From: Cellulophaga sp. HaHa_2_95
GTDB lineage: Bacteria; Bacteroidota; Bacteroidia; Flavobacteriales; Flavobacteriaceae
Reading direction: 5' to 3'
Length of the DNA: 64,000 bases
Assembly: GCF_019278565.1 (NCBI RefSeq)
Contig: NZ_CP058988.1
Coordinates: forward strand, 3,286,001 to 3,350,000
Translations under genes and position numbers: made by a program
In this document: piece by piece, positions 8,542 to 16,775 of the stretch
How positions within the stretch are numbered: the first letter of the stretch is position 1
How the letters are laid out: every line of letters starts with the position of its first letter
The notes under the pieces: generated by a model
Seen by the model: only the letters and a program-made list of their open reading frames with translations
Databases searched by the model: none
Told to the model about the DNA's origin: nothing

Positions 8542-9048
8542 ATGAAAAATATACTTTACATATTTATCTTTTCATTCTCAGTGGTCACTTATGGACAAGA
8601 GAGCTTAAAATGTAAAGTAATACTTGACTCTTTGACTAATGTAAAAGTTTTTAAAAACCCAGAAAAGTTACCTGAACCGAAAAATAGAAAAAATCTTTTA
8701 ATGAAAGAGTTCGTTAAACAAATCAAAATTGAAACGACAGCTAATATTGAAGGGAGTCCTGAAGAAAAGCTGATTATTGGATTCATTGTTTGCGCCGATG
8801 GACAAGTTATCGGAGAGAGAATAATTATGGAATCGCCGCTAGAAGAGCTTGAAGAAAAACTTTCGAAAGTAATATCAGAAACGAAATGGGCAAGTGGCTT
8901 GGTAGAAATTGGTTGTAAATGTTCTTATGGAATATCCGATACGTCTAAGGTTAGCGGAATAAAACGACAAGCTAAATATAATGCTGACTTTAGGACAAAA
9001 CTGAAAGGTCATTGCAAATATAATGTCACTGAATCTCATGTATTTTGA
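8542..9048 (+). CDS. Secreted protein with TonB_C-like domain
   Basis: 168 residues with a signal peptide ending near VVTYGQ (residue 19). After a charged linker it shows the pattern EEKLIIGFIVCADGQVIGERI followed by a helix with ISETKWASGL. This resembles the C-terminal domain of TonB energy transducers (strand, DG turn, strand, helix, W), a module often found alone in secreted flavobacterial proteins. No TonB membrane anchor or proline-rich linker is present, so a transport role is not implied. Resemblance only; single gene. Confidence 0.5.
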   Translation: MKNILYIFIFSFSVVTYGQESLKCKVILDSLTNVKVFKNPEKLPEPKNRKNLLMKEFVKQIKIETTANIEGSPEEKLIIGFIVCADGQVIGERIIMESPLEELEEKLSKVISETKWASGLVEIGCKCSYGISDTSKVSGIKRQAKYNADFRTKLKGHCKYNVTESHVF

Positions 9049-9166
9049 TTTAAACAAGGAAAGGAAATAGAATGAGCTTTAACTTGGTGCGTAGACAAAC
9101 ACGAAAAATTTCTTCACCTCCGCACTACGCTTAACCAAACCTTTAGGCAATATAAAAACAGAAATT

Positions 9167-9961
9167 ATGATATTTAATATTAAACCAAAAAAAATTAGAT
9201 TGATAAATTTATTAATAGGTGTTATTTTGACTTTCTCCTTTAGTAATTGTTCAGAAAAAAAAGCAAATAACGATTGGACTACAGAGAATTTAAATAATAA
9301 AGTTCAATCCTATACAGAACTTTCATATGAAGTTCTAGAAAGGAAAAAACAAGAAAAAGAATTTAAAAAAAATGAAAAAAGCTTTGATAAATTAGGAAAA
9401 ATCACAGAAGAGTTTGTTTATGAATTTGATGAAGCGGGTACAAAGTTCATACCAAAATATAATAAAAAAGACGAAAAAACTGAAACGTTCTGTTACGCAA
9501 TTTATAGTAACAGTCTATTATACAAATGGGTTTATGAGTATGACGAACAACAAAATAAAATTAAAGACGAAATTTATAACTCATCTAATGAATTAACACT
9601 AGAACGTTTCTTTACTTACAATGAAAAAGGGAATAAAACAGAAACTACTGAACGATATCTTTATAACCCAAAAGGTGTTGTAAATAGAAAAACATATGAA
9701 TACGATGAGAATGAGAATGTAATTAGAATAAACACTTATGACCCTACAGGTAAGGACTTAAAGAGTTATTATACGTTTGTTTATGATAATTATGGAAATA
9801 AAATTGAAGAAAACATCTTCAAACCCAATGGAGATCCAAGTAGTAAATGGATTTATAAATATGTGTTTGACGAGAAAAATAATTGGATAAAAAAAACAGA
9901 ACTGGATCAAGGTTTATTTCCTAAATATATTCTAGAGCGTGAATATATATATTATGATTAA
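9167..9961 (+). CDS. Putative lipoprotein with YD/Rhs-like repeats
   Basis: 264 residues. An N-terminal hydrophobic segment ends in SFSNCSEK (Cys28), compatible with lipid anchoring although Asn at -1 is unusual. The rest is a series of about six imperfect 20-25-residue repeats with the signature Y-E-Y-D-E-x-x-N-x-I and Y-N-E-K-G-N-K-T, the aromatic-D/N-x-x-G-N layout of YD repeats in Rhs-type beta-structured proteins. No Rhs core or toxin domain follows. Function unknown; a surface-exposed beta-sheet protein is likely. Confidence 0.55.
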   Translation: MIFNIKPKKIRLINLLIGVILTFSFSNCSEKKANNDWTTENLNNKVQSYTELSYEVLERKKQEKEFKKNEKSFDKLGKITEEFVYEFDEAGTKFIPKYNKKDEKTETFCYAIYSNSLLYKWVYEYDEQQNKIKDEIYNSSNELTLERFFTYNEKGNKTETTERYLYNPKGVVNRKTYEYDENENVIRINTYDPTGKDLKSYYTFVYDNYGNKIEENIFKPNGDPSSKWIYKYVFDEKNNWIKKTELDQGLFPKYILEREYIYYD

Positions 9962-10106
9962 TACGTTGCCTAACACTAGCAACCATTGTACAACTCCATA
10001 TTTTATAAAATAATGACCTTTATAACCGCCTTTTAAGGCAGTATCATTTTTTAATTAGTTGAGTAATTGGTTATTTTTGAGGTGCATAAACATCTTAGTA
10101 TACGCT

Positions 10107-10673
10107 ATGAACATTATTATTTTCGGACCACCCCTTGCTGGAAAAGGAACACAAAGTAAAAAGATTATTAATGATTTTGGGGTAACCCACCTTTCAACGG
10201 GAGATGTGTTAAGACAAGAAAAAGCTCAAAAATCAGAATTAGGAATAAAGGCATCTGAATATAGCAGCAAAGGATTACTGGCTCCTGATGATTTAATAGC
10301 TCAAATAGTCGAAAAATTCTATCTTAATAACAAGTCTGGAAAAGGAATTTTATTTGATGGATATCCTCGTAATATTGAACAGGCAAAACATTTGATTAAT
10401 GTAATTAAGAACGATGGCAGTCGTATTGACCGAGTTATATTTTTAAAAGTACCTAAGGAAGAACTCTTAAAGCGGGCTATAAAAAGAGCTGAAGAGGAAA
10501 ATAGAACTGATGATAAGGATCGTGAAATTGTAATGACAAGAATTAATGAGTTTAGCAACGCTACAATTCCTGCAATAAATATCCTTAAAGAATCTGGAGT
10601 TAAAACTATTGAGATTAATGGAAACCAATCTATAGAGAATATTTTTGAAACTATAAAAAAGGGTTTACAATAA
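10107..10673 (+). CDS. Adenylate kinase-like protein, short form
   Basis: 188 residues with the full nucleoside-monophosphate kinase layout: P-loop GPPLAGKGTQ at residues 7-16, STGDVLR for AMP binding, FDGYPRN with the conserved Arg, and R-T-D-D before the final helices. Adenylate kinases convert ATP and AMP to two ADP. There are departures from the usual pattern: P-loop GPPG-A is GPPL-A, PRT is PRN, and the Tyr usual after the last Arg pair is Phe. Together with its place among orphan genes rather than housekeeping ones, this suggests an accessory paralogue. The ATG at 10107 starts directly at MNIIIFG; the upstream in-frame ATG at 10059 adds non-family residues. Confidence 0.8.
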   Translation: MNIIIFGPPLAGKGTQSKKIINDFGVTHLSTGDVLRQEKAQKSELGIKASEYSSKGLLAPDDLIAQIVEKFYLNNKSGKGILFDGYPRNIEQAKHLINVIKNDGSRIDRVIFLKVPKEELLKRAIKRAEEENRTDDKDREIVMTRINEFSNATIPAINILKESGVKTIEINGNQSIENIFETIKKGLQ

Positions 10674-10808
10674 AACAAAACATCGATAAGTTATACATGA
10701 ATAGTTAAGTTCGGACCAAAAAGAAAAATTTCTTATAACTATTCTATGCCCAGCTATTGTGCTAAAAAAAACTTTTCTAAAGTAATTTCAAATACCTAAT
10801 AAGCAATA

Positions 10809-11579
10809 ATGAAAATTACAATCAAAAAAGTAGTATTACTAATTGCTGCGGTTATTGGTCTTATGGTCTTTTACCACTACCTAAAACCTAAATATTATCT
10901 AAAAAATACAGAAGCTAAAAATCTGCCTTGTAAAATAAGACCCTTTAGAGATAGTACTTATGTATACATTCCATATAAATTAACCATTTATAACAATAGG
11001 ATCAGTAATCTTAGAATATCCAATGTTTATGATGGTTATTCACGTGGTCACGGCTATGGTAAAAAACTTTTATATAATCTTGACGATTTAGAACTACATG
11101 ATTTTTGGAATGGTAGTAAAAAACTAAAAGCGGAAAATAATTATGCAAACTACGGAGATAAAGCGTATTGGCGTATTCAACATACACTTAAATACAAAGA
11201 TCATATTTTTCCATTTTTAGGAAGAACCTTTTATTATTTCAAAAGATTTACGCTGAGTAATAAAAATGACAGATTTAATATAAAAAAATTTAGCACGGAC
11301 AGTATAAATAGACAACTATACACCTTAAATTATAACCTAACTACTTACATAGAAAAATCTACTATTGATAGCCTCTACGCTATTAATAATAACAAAAGAT
11401 TCAACATTCATTTTGATTCGGAGACATTGATTATAAAAAGAATAAGAGCTAACATTAATACTGAAGCCCAAGAAATGGTATATGATAATTTGTACGATTC
11501 TATTAAAGGAATGAATGATGAAGAGAAGAAAAACACCATTCTCAAACTTTTAGAAAGACAGCCCATAGATGATTTTTAA
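10809..11579 (+). CDS. Membrane-anchored protein of unknown function
   Basis: 256 residues with one N-terminal membrane segment (VVLLIAAVIGLMVFYHYL, about residues 8-25) and a polar extracytoplasmic domain rich in Tyr, Asn and Lys. It could be an uncleaved signal anchor. The C-terminal 50 residues are charged and helical. No recognised domain or catalytic motif. Monocistronic, followed by a GC-rich hairpin. Confidence 0.5.
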   Translation: MKITIKKVVLLIAAVIGLMVFYHYLKPKYYLKNTEAKNLPCKIRPFRDSTYVYIPYKLTIYNNRISNLRISNVYDGYSRGHGYGKKLLYNLDDLELHDFWNGSKKLKAENNYANYGDKAYWRIQHTLKYKDHIFPFLGRTFYYFKRFTLSNKNDRFNIKKFSTDSINRQLYTLNYNLTTYIEKSTIDSLYAINNNKRFNIHFDSETLIIKRIRANINTEAQEMVYDNLYDSIKGMNDEEKKNTILKLLERQPIDDF

Positions 11580-11633
11580 TAAAAATTATCTAATTTTTAT
11601 TTTTTAATATTAATTCTATTCTTACTCGCCACG

Positions 11634-11654
11634 GCGCGAGCAGGATGCTCGCGC
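11634..11654. repeat. GC-rich REP-like hairpin
   Basis: A perfect 9-bp inverted repeat GCGCGAGCA / TGCTCGCGC with a 3-nt loop (GGA), set in very AT-rich sequence. It is flanked by ACTCGCCACG and CTAGCAGAGGG. There is no U-tract next to it, so it is not a standard terminator. The sharp base-composition contrast fits a dispersed palindromic repeat inserted between convergent genes. Confidence 0.5.
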
Positions 11655-11684
11655 TAGCAGAGGGAAATAATATCTCTAAAGTTT

Positions 11685-11951
11685 TTATTTTTTTTTATTT
11701 TTAAAAAGCACGTATATTTTATATAAATAATAAAGAGCTAAAGTAATTAAACCACCTTTTCCTATAAATAAACCAAGCTTATTATTATGTAAAAACGACA
11801 ATACAACTTCGAATAACACAGGTCTCCAGCCAGAAGGAAAAGGATCACTAGGGGTCCATAAATCATAAATATAGTAGAGAAACCCCAAACAGATTAATGC
11901 AAATAAATTGTGTAACAGTTCTTCAGTTTTTTCACTAATCTTAATTTTCAT
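11685..11951 (-). CDS. Small membrane protein, two TM segments
   Basis: 88 residues with hydrophobic segments at about 14-31 (LFALICLGFLYYIYDLW) and 59-80 (LFIGKGG plus ITLALYYLYKIYVLF), and a basic C-terminal tail (KNKKK). It starts 50 bp downstream of a broken small gene on the same strand, so the two probably formed an operon. No family recognised. Confidence 0.45.
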   Translation of the reverse strand: MKIKISEKTEELLHNLFALICLGFLYYIYDLWTPSDPFPSGWRPVLFEVVLSFLHNNKLGLFIGKGGLITLALYYLYKIYVLFKNKKK

Positions 11952-12001
11952 ACTATGAGCTAATTAATATTTTTGTTAAAACTGCTTTTTAATTTTTCTT
12001 T

Positions 12002-12313
12002 TTAAAGTGATAGTATCTCCCTATCAGCTTTATTACCTTCTTTTATCATATTAATGTAGAGAATGATCCGTTCCTCATATTCATTTTTAAAACGTTCTGT
12101 GTATTCTAAAATGTCTTCATTAGTTCGTTCAAATGCCCCACCTCCTTTTTCACCAGCTACCATGAATATCCCAAAATTGATAAAAAACTTCCCAAAATAA
12201 CTTGCTTTAGAATAAAAAAAGGTATGGTCTCAACTAAATCCTCTAATCATTAAAAAACTATTGATGGCCTTATCAATTCTGCTATTAACACCTTTCCTGT
12301 TCATTCTCGTCAT
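12002..12313 (-). pseudogene. Small unknown gene interrupted by in-frame TGA
   Basis: Reading the minus strand from the ATG at 12313 gives 27 codons, an in-frame TGA at 12232-12230 (codon 28), and then 75 more open codons in the same frame to TAA at 12004-12002. The two parts read as one coherent protein of about 102 residues (start MTRMNRKGVNSRID; end with ERIILYINMIKEGNKAD). This points to a recent nonsense change. A 53-residue product could still start at the ATG at 12163 (MVAGEKGGG). Homologues unknown to me. It lies directly upstream of the small membrane protein gene. Confidence 0.5.
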
Positions 12314-12456
12314 TTTTCTATATCTTAAAAAGGCTACACTTGATAACTATACGCGCAAGAGCTGCTGACAATTTAGAAAAAAACCTTAGCTTTAAAAGCT
12401 TATAACCCGTTAAGATATCTCTTCTTACAACAAGTAAATTTTTGATCACTTTAATA

Positions 12457-13464
12457 ATGAAAAAGAGTATTTTGTTCCTTATTATTCTAGTAGGCCTACC
12501 ACAACTAGCAATGGCCCAGCAATACAAAATAGACACCACTGTTGTAGATTTTAATAAAGATACCGTATTAGATACCCTTATCAACTACTATGAGTATGGA
12601 AGCGCCTGTAGTGGCGGAGATGCATCTATTATTAATGGTAAAACCAAGGAAAAGCTCACACTATATAATGAAGGATGCTATTCTAGCTTTACGCGATTTA
12701 TAAGAGTGCCTACTGCCTTGAACTTAGAAACCAATGCTCCTTTTTTAAAAGTACTAAAAGATACTATTCTCCCTAAAAAAAGAGGGCGCCCAGATAGTTC
12801 GCTAAACTGGTTATTAAGCGGTTCTTTATCTTTAAAAGTAGTAGAAGAACATCCACTTTTTGATCGCATCGCAGTCCCTAAAACCAATTGGATACCTAAC
12901 GAACTAACCCTACCAGAACCTTATTACATTACGGCTTCCGGAGACAGCCTACAAAAGCTAGATCACGTTTATGGTTCTAACTTTAATGAAGAACATGCTA
13001 TTGCCTTTTTGGCCTACTACCCAATAGCGGACTCTAGAGCGCAGTTAGCGAACTTGACACCCATCATAAAAAATACAGAATACGAAATTTACAAAACATC
13101 ACATTGCGTTTTCGTAAAAAAAGGAAAGACGTATAAATGGCTATTTATATCGGATAGTGATGTAATGGGGGCTCCTGATAGACATAGCTGGCAGGCTATA
13201 AATCAGATTCAATTAATAGATAACTACGTGATAATACACCAAGACGTACCCCCAGATAATGTGTATAACATACAAATTGTAAATATAGAAACGCAAAAAG
13301 TGGCACGCTTAAAATTTGAACCGTCCTATAATAATTGGTCGGATGAAAGAGGTATGGATACCTTTAAAATCTTAGAGAACGAGCTAATTTTTACGGAATA
13401 TGGCAAACCTGAACCAAAAAAGATACCTTTGAAGGAAATCTTCGAAGCCTTGGACCAGTTTTAA
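12457..13464 (+). CDS. Secreted protein of unknown function
   Basis: About 335 residues. The ATG at 12457 gives a textbook signal peptide (MKKSILFLIILVGLPQLAMAQ); the TTG at 12442 adds only five residues. Just after cleavage, DFNKDTVLDTL resembles an FG-GAP/EF-hand-like calcium loop, followed by a Cys-containing segment (SACSGGDAS...NEGCYSS) that may form a disulfide. The rest is mixed alpha/beta with no known motif. Probably periplasmic. Its end faces the minus-strand gene at 13575, and I saw no clear terminator in the 110 bp between them. Confidence 0.5.
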   Translation: MKKSILFLIILVGLPQLAMAQQYKIDTTVVDFNKDTVLDTLINYYEYGSACSGGDASIINGKTKEKLTLYNEGCYSSFTRFIRVPTALNLETNAPFLKVLKDTILPKKRGRPDSSLNWLLSGSLSLKVVEEHPLFDRIAVPKTNWIPNELTLPEPYYITASGDSLQKLDHVYGSNFNEEHAIAFLAYYPIADSRAQLANLTPIIKNTEYEIYKTSHCVFVKKGKTYKWLFISDSDVMGAPDRHSWQAINQIQLIDNYVIIHQDVPPDNVYNIQIVNIETQKVARLKFEPSYNNWSDERGMDTFKILENELIFTEYGKPEPKKIPLKEIFEALDQF

Positions 13465-13574
13465 CTAAGGGTCTTAGAATAACGAGTGTTCTGGCTTTGC
13501 TACTTTCCCATGCTAATACAACAAGCGTTTTTTCAAAAAGCATCAGCAGAGTACTACCTTTAAGCAAAATTGCT

Positions 13575-14570
13575 CTAGGCCAATGCTAAAAATCTAGGTA
13601 TTTCTTTGGCCAAAATATCCTCCATAAGAATACTATTAGCTGTAGCAACAAAGCTTACTTGTTTTACGCTCCCTTTCTTCAAATTCCAATACATAAGCGT
13701 ATAGCCCGTAATTGGAGAAACCCAAACGCCTAGTTGTTGCTGTTCTGCTTCCTTTTTTGTTTTCTTAGCTTCTGTAAATTCAATATACAGCAACTTAGAA
13801 AAATCTTGAGGGTTCACATACGTGTCAAAATGATCATACAGTTGCTGCGTAGGATAACTCTTTTCTAAGTAGGTTTGTAGCTCCTTGGTAAGCGTCTCTC
13901 TTACCGTTTCAAAGTCTGTAGCCCCTGTGTATAGTTTTGAGGTTCTAAAGCGCCAATTACCATCTTCTTGTACTAACTCTCGCACTAAGGGAATGGCATT
14001 TTTATGTGGATACCTTATGACCAGTGGCAGTTCATGATAATACCCTAGAAATTCAGAATCTTCGGCTTTAAACAAGCTTAAAAAATAATCCGATTTCTCT
14101 AAAACCTCAGCTTCCGTAAATGGCGCTTCAAGGTTAAAAAACACCTCATTATAATCCCACGAGAGCGCTACGCCCAGAGGCTTCATTTTGGCTGAAATTA
14201 CATCGTGAATTTCCACTAGCTTAATGCGGGCAACGTACCGTTCATGAAAAGTGAATCCATCAGGATAGTCAGGAGGAAGATCTATTTGTCTTGCCACGGT
14301 CTTCGCATCAAACTTAATAAATAGTTCTACCCTAGGCTCTTTTTTCTGATATACACTTACCCTAAAACAATTAGGGTTCATGTTGCCCGTATTAAAAAAT
14401 CGCCTTAAATCCGTATACGCTAAAAGGTCTCCATAATTGACTTTTAAAAAGGTTTCGAAGTTTTTAGCGGCTACCTTTTCCGTCAACATATATTTTGCTT
14501 TCAGGCTATAAAAAACCACGCCCAATAAAATAACGATGCCTACTAACACCTCTTTAAATCCTATCTCCAT
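13575..14570 (-). CDS. Membrane-anchored protein of unknown function
   Basis: 331 residues with one N-terminal membrane segment (VLVGIVILLGVVFYSL, about residues 8-23), then a long soluble domain without Cys clusters or catalytic motifs. The helical stretch around residues 205-245 (ETVRETLTKELQTYLEKS) and the C-terminal segment YTLMYWNLKKGSVKQVSFVA are the most distinctive parts. Upstream, a 16-bp perfect palindrome lies 36 bp before the start codon and may control this gene, the divergent GH82-like gene, or both. No family recognised. Confidence 0.5.
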   Translation of the reverse strand: MEIGFKEVLVGIVILLGVVFYSLKAKYMLTEKVAAKNFETFLKVNYGDLLAYTDLRRFFNTGNMNPNCFRVSVYQKKEPRVELFIKFDAKTVARQIDLPPDYPDGFTFHERYVARIKLVEIHDVISAKMKPLGVALSWDYNEVFFNLEAPFTEAEVLEKSDYFLSLFKAEDSEFLGYYHELPLVIRYPHKNAIPLVRELVQEDGNWRFRTSKLYTGATDFETVRETLTKELQTYLEKSYPTQQLYDHFDTYVNPQDFSKLLYIEFTEAKKTKKEAEQQQLGVWVSPITGYTLMYWNLKKGSVKQVSFVATANSILMEDILAKEIPRFLALA

Positions 14571-14605
14571 AAAGTCAAATGTACTATATCATTTTCTAAT
14601 GACAA

Positions 14606-14621
14606 TCACGGAATTCCGTGA
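14606..14621. promoter_or_regulatory. 16-bp perfect palindrome, candidate operator
   Basis: TCACGGAATTCCGTGA is its own reverse complement over all 16 bases. It lies in the 302-bp gap between divergent genes, 36 bp from the minus-strand start and about 250 bp from the GH82-like gene. A dimeric repressor or activator site is the natural reading; the factor is unknown. Apart from this and a -7 box, the gap holds nothing recognisable. Confidence 0.4.
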
Positions 14622-14833
14622 AGAGATACTACTTAAAAAACGGCCACTAGATCCTATAGAAAATTATTCTTTAGTATTCGAAATATCTAACTATAAGAAA
14701 GTTTATACGTCATGAATAATACTACGAAACATAGTTTTGAAACGAAACCATAGCGGTTCCACTTAAAATAAAATACGGTAAAATTTAGCTATTATGAGAT
14801 AATACAGTGGTAATACTATGAATGTATAGCTTT

Positions 14834-14841
14834 TAAATTTG
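14834..14841 (+). promoter_or_regulatory. -7 box upstream of GH82-like gene (TAAATTTG)
   Basis: An exact TAnnTTTG match 31 bp before the start codon, giving a predicted leader of about 25 nt. No strong -33 TTG is visible, so the promoter may need an activator. Confidence 0.5.
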
Positions 14842-14872
14842 ATACATTATTAACCCTTCAAATTTTACTATT

Positions 14873-16489
14873 ATGAATTTTAAAAATTTTACAAAAAGAA
14901 CCAGCGTACGAACCTCCTTGGTTTTACTTATTACAACACTCAATTTAGCTTCAATGGCTGCGCAAAGTAATCAACCTACTAAATTACCTTCACAAAGAGC
15001 TGAGAGCGAATTTTTTACGGACAATTCTGGAAGTGTTCCAGCAGCTCGTAAAAAAACACTGACGAATAGTTCTGGAGATGACTCTGCTACTTTGCAGAAT
15101 TTAATAAACACCCTTTCTCAACAAGGGAGTGGTCTAATTACCATTCCTGCGGGAACTTGGCAATTTGGAGAAATAGAAATGAAGTCTAACATTCATTTAT
15201 TCATTCATCCTAATGCTATCATTAAACCAACGCTTACCGCTGGTTTACCTAATTATTCTATTTTTAGAATAGGATACACCAATACAAAATCTACAAATGT
15301 TAGTATTAGAGCTATTAGTGGGGCATTTACCATAGATTTAACAGGACTTGCTCCAGAAACTAGAATTACACCTTTTAATGTTAAGGAAGCCGAAAATTTT
15401 ATGGTAGCAGGCTGTAAAGTAAAAGACAGACAAACCATACATGCTACATTAAATTGTTCTGCTAGCCAACGTGCAGGTATTTGGAGGGGGCCAAAAAATG
15501 GTCTTATCAAAAACATTACCGTACAAAATGCTCATGGAGGTTATGGTGCTATACAAGTTAGAACGGGAGAAAATTTGTTCTTTAAAAATATTAACTCACT
15601 ATCTGGTGGGGCAACGTTACGTATAGAAACCGATGATGTATCTGCCTCTGGAGGAAGAATTCCTCAAACGACAGCTATAGTAAATGACATATCAGGATAT
15701 AATATTAGATGTAAAGATGGTAATGCTGCGGTTATGATCCAACCTTGGGGAGCAAAAAACGGATGGTTTGATGTAGAGAAAATTGAGGCAATTGGTTGTA
15801 TGGCTGCTGTACGAATAGATAAAGCTTATGTAGAACTTAATGCGCCTAGTATAGGTACTTTTAGTAACAAATCTCGTATCACAGATATTACTAAAGTTAC
15901 CTATGGTGTTAAGGCACAAGTAAAACAAGGTGTTTTTCCTTGGGTTCCTTGTTCCCTAAGAACCAATAGTTCTATCTTAAAGCCTAATCCTATTCCTAAT
16001 ATGGAAACCTATCATCAAGGACCTAGTATTGCACCCATCTTATATAGAGCCTCTAGCGCCACAGCAAACGATCCTAGATTTTACAGTATAAACATACCAA
16101 CTGAAAATGCAATTAGATCGGTAACTACTGGGTTTCCTAATAATTCTTTAATAATATCTAGAGAAAACAATCAAGTGGGGTCATGTCCTAGTTCCAACCA
16201 AGCAAATACTACGGTTGAGGAAGAAGTAAATGTATACCCAAATCCTGTTTCAGGAAATACGGTTACCATTAGTGTCAAATTAAAAAATACGGGTAATTTA
16301 AATTTACGCGTGTTTGATTTTAATGGTACGGTTGTTTATACAAACCAAATAGGAGAATATAATGCCGGAGCACATGAATTTACATATTCAAAACAAGCCT
16401 TAAATATCAAAGAAAAAGGAATGTATATTGTTGAAATAAGTAGCAATAGCAACATCTTGAAAAAGCATAAAGTTTTAGTTCAAGACTAA
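14873..16489 (+). CDS. Secreted GH82-like beta-helix glycosidase with T9SS tag
   Basis: 538 residues: signal peptide (1-31), right-handed beta-helix (about 68-330), and a type A T9SS sorting domain from about residue 452 (VYPNPVSGNTVTIS to the end). Recalled iota-carrageenase (GH82, Alteromonas CgiA) sequence aligns along the helix: LITIPAGTWQF-x-EIEMKSNIH, GYGAIQVRTGENLFFKN, TLRIETDD, NIRCKDGNAAVM, and GPSIAPIL. The GH82 catalytic Glu and Asp of M-E-T-D match Glu252 and Asp254, and the conserved Gln matches Gln228. The GH82 active-site His (GPHFMKNG) is Trp292 here (QPWGAKNG). So the scaffold and acid pair are kept while a substrate-binding residue is changed. Likely acts on a sulfated algal galactan; exact substrate open. 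It has its own -7 box and terminator. Confidence 0.75.
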   Translation: MNFKNFTKRTSVRTSLVLLITTLNLASMAAQSNQPTKLPSQRAESEFFTDNSGSVPAARKKTLTNSSGDDSATLQNLINTLSQQGSGLITIPAGTWQFGEIEMKSNIHLFIHPNAIIKPTLTAGLPNYSIFRIGYTNTKSTNVSIRAISGAFTIDLTGLAPETRITPFNVKEAENFMVAGCKVKDRQTIHATLNCSASQRAGIWRGPKNGLIKNITVQNAHGGYGAIQVRTGENLFFKNINSLSGGATLRIETDDVSASGGRIPQTTAIVNDISGYNIRCKDGNAAVMIQPWGAKNGWFDVEKIEAIGCMAAVRIDKAYVELNAPSIGTFSNKSRITDITKVTYGVKAQVKQGVFPWVPCSLRTNSSILKPNPIPNMETYHQGPSIAPILYRASSATANDPRFYSINIPTENAIRSVTTGFPNNSLIISRENNQVGSCPSSNQANTTVEEEVNVYPNPVSGNTVTISVKLKNTGNLNLRVFDFNGTVVYTNQIGEYNAGAHEFTYSKQALNIKEKGMYIVEISSNSNILKKHKVLVQD

Positions 16490-16566
16490 TACTTTTGGTC
16501 TAAAAATTTTTAAGGTATCCTGAGGCCTACTATACTAGCTTCAATATTTTAAATGCCTACAAGCAG

Positions 16567-16603
16567 AAAGCAGTTTATCCTTTTCAATGGGATAAGCTGC
16601 TTT
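16567..16603 (+). terminator. Rho-independent terminator after GH82-like gene
   Basis: 14-bp stem AAAGCAGTTTATCC / GGATAAGCTGCTTT with one G-U pair, a 9-nt loop, then a T-run (TTTTTTGTTT). It lies about 80 bp past the stop codon. Confidence 0.8.
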
Positions 16604-16775
16604 TTTGTTTATAAAACTTTCGTAGTAAAAAACAGATTCAAATATATAGTCTATTATTCCCTGCTACTTTAGTGGTACCTAAATACTGAAAACCATGTAC
16701 AAAGTACTCCATTTATAGCTATCCACTATCGCGGAAAACAAACACCTAAAAGATGACCTTGTACAGTTATAACGT

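Noticed and set aside
12230..12232. In-frame TGA as selenocysteine codon
   Set aside because: No selenoprotein-like context or SECIS-type hairpin was visible directly downstream; a nonsense mutation is simpler.
14873..16489. Pectate lyase or GH28 polygalacturonase
   Set aside because: Lacks the GH28 NTD/DD/GHG motifs and the pectate lyase Ca-binding pattern, while GH82 text matches along the helix.
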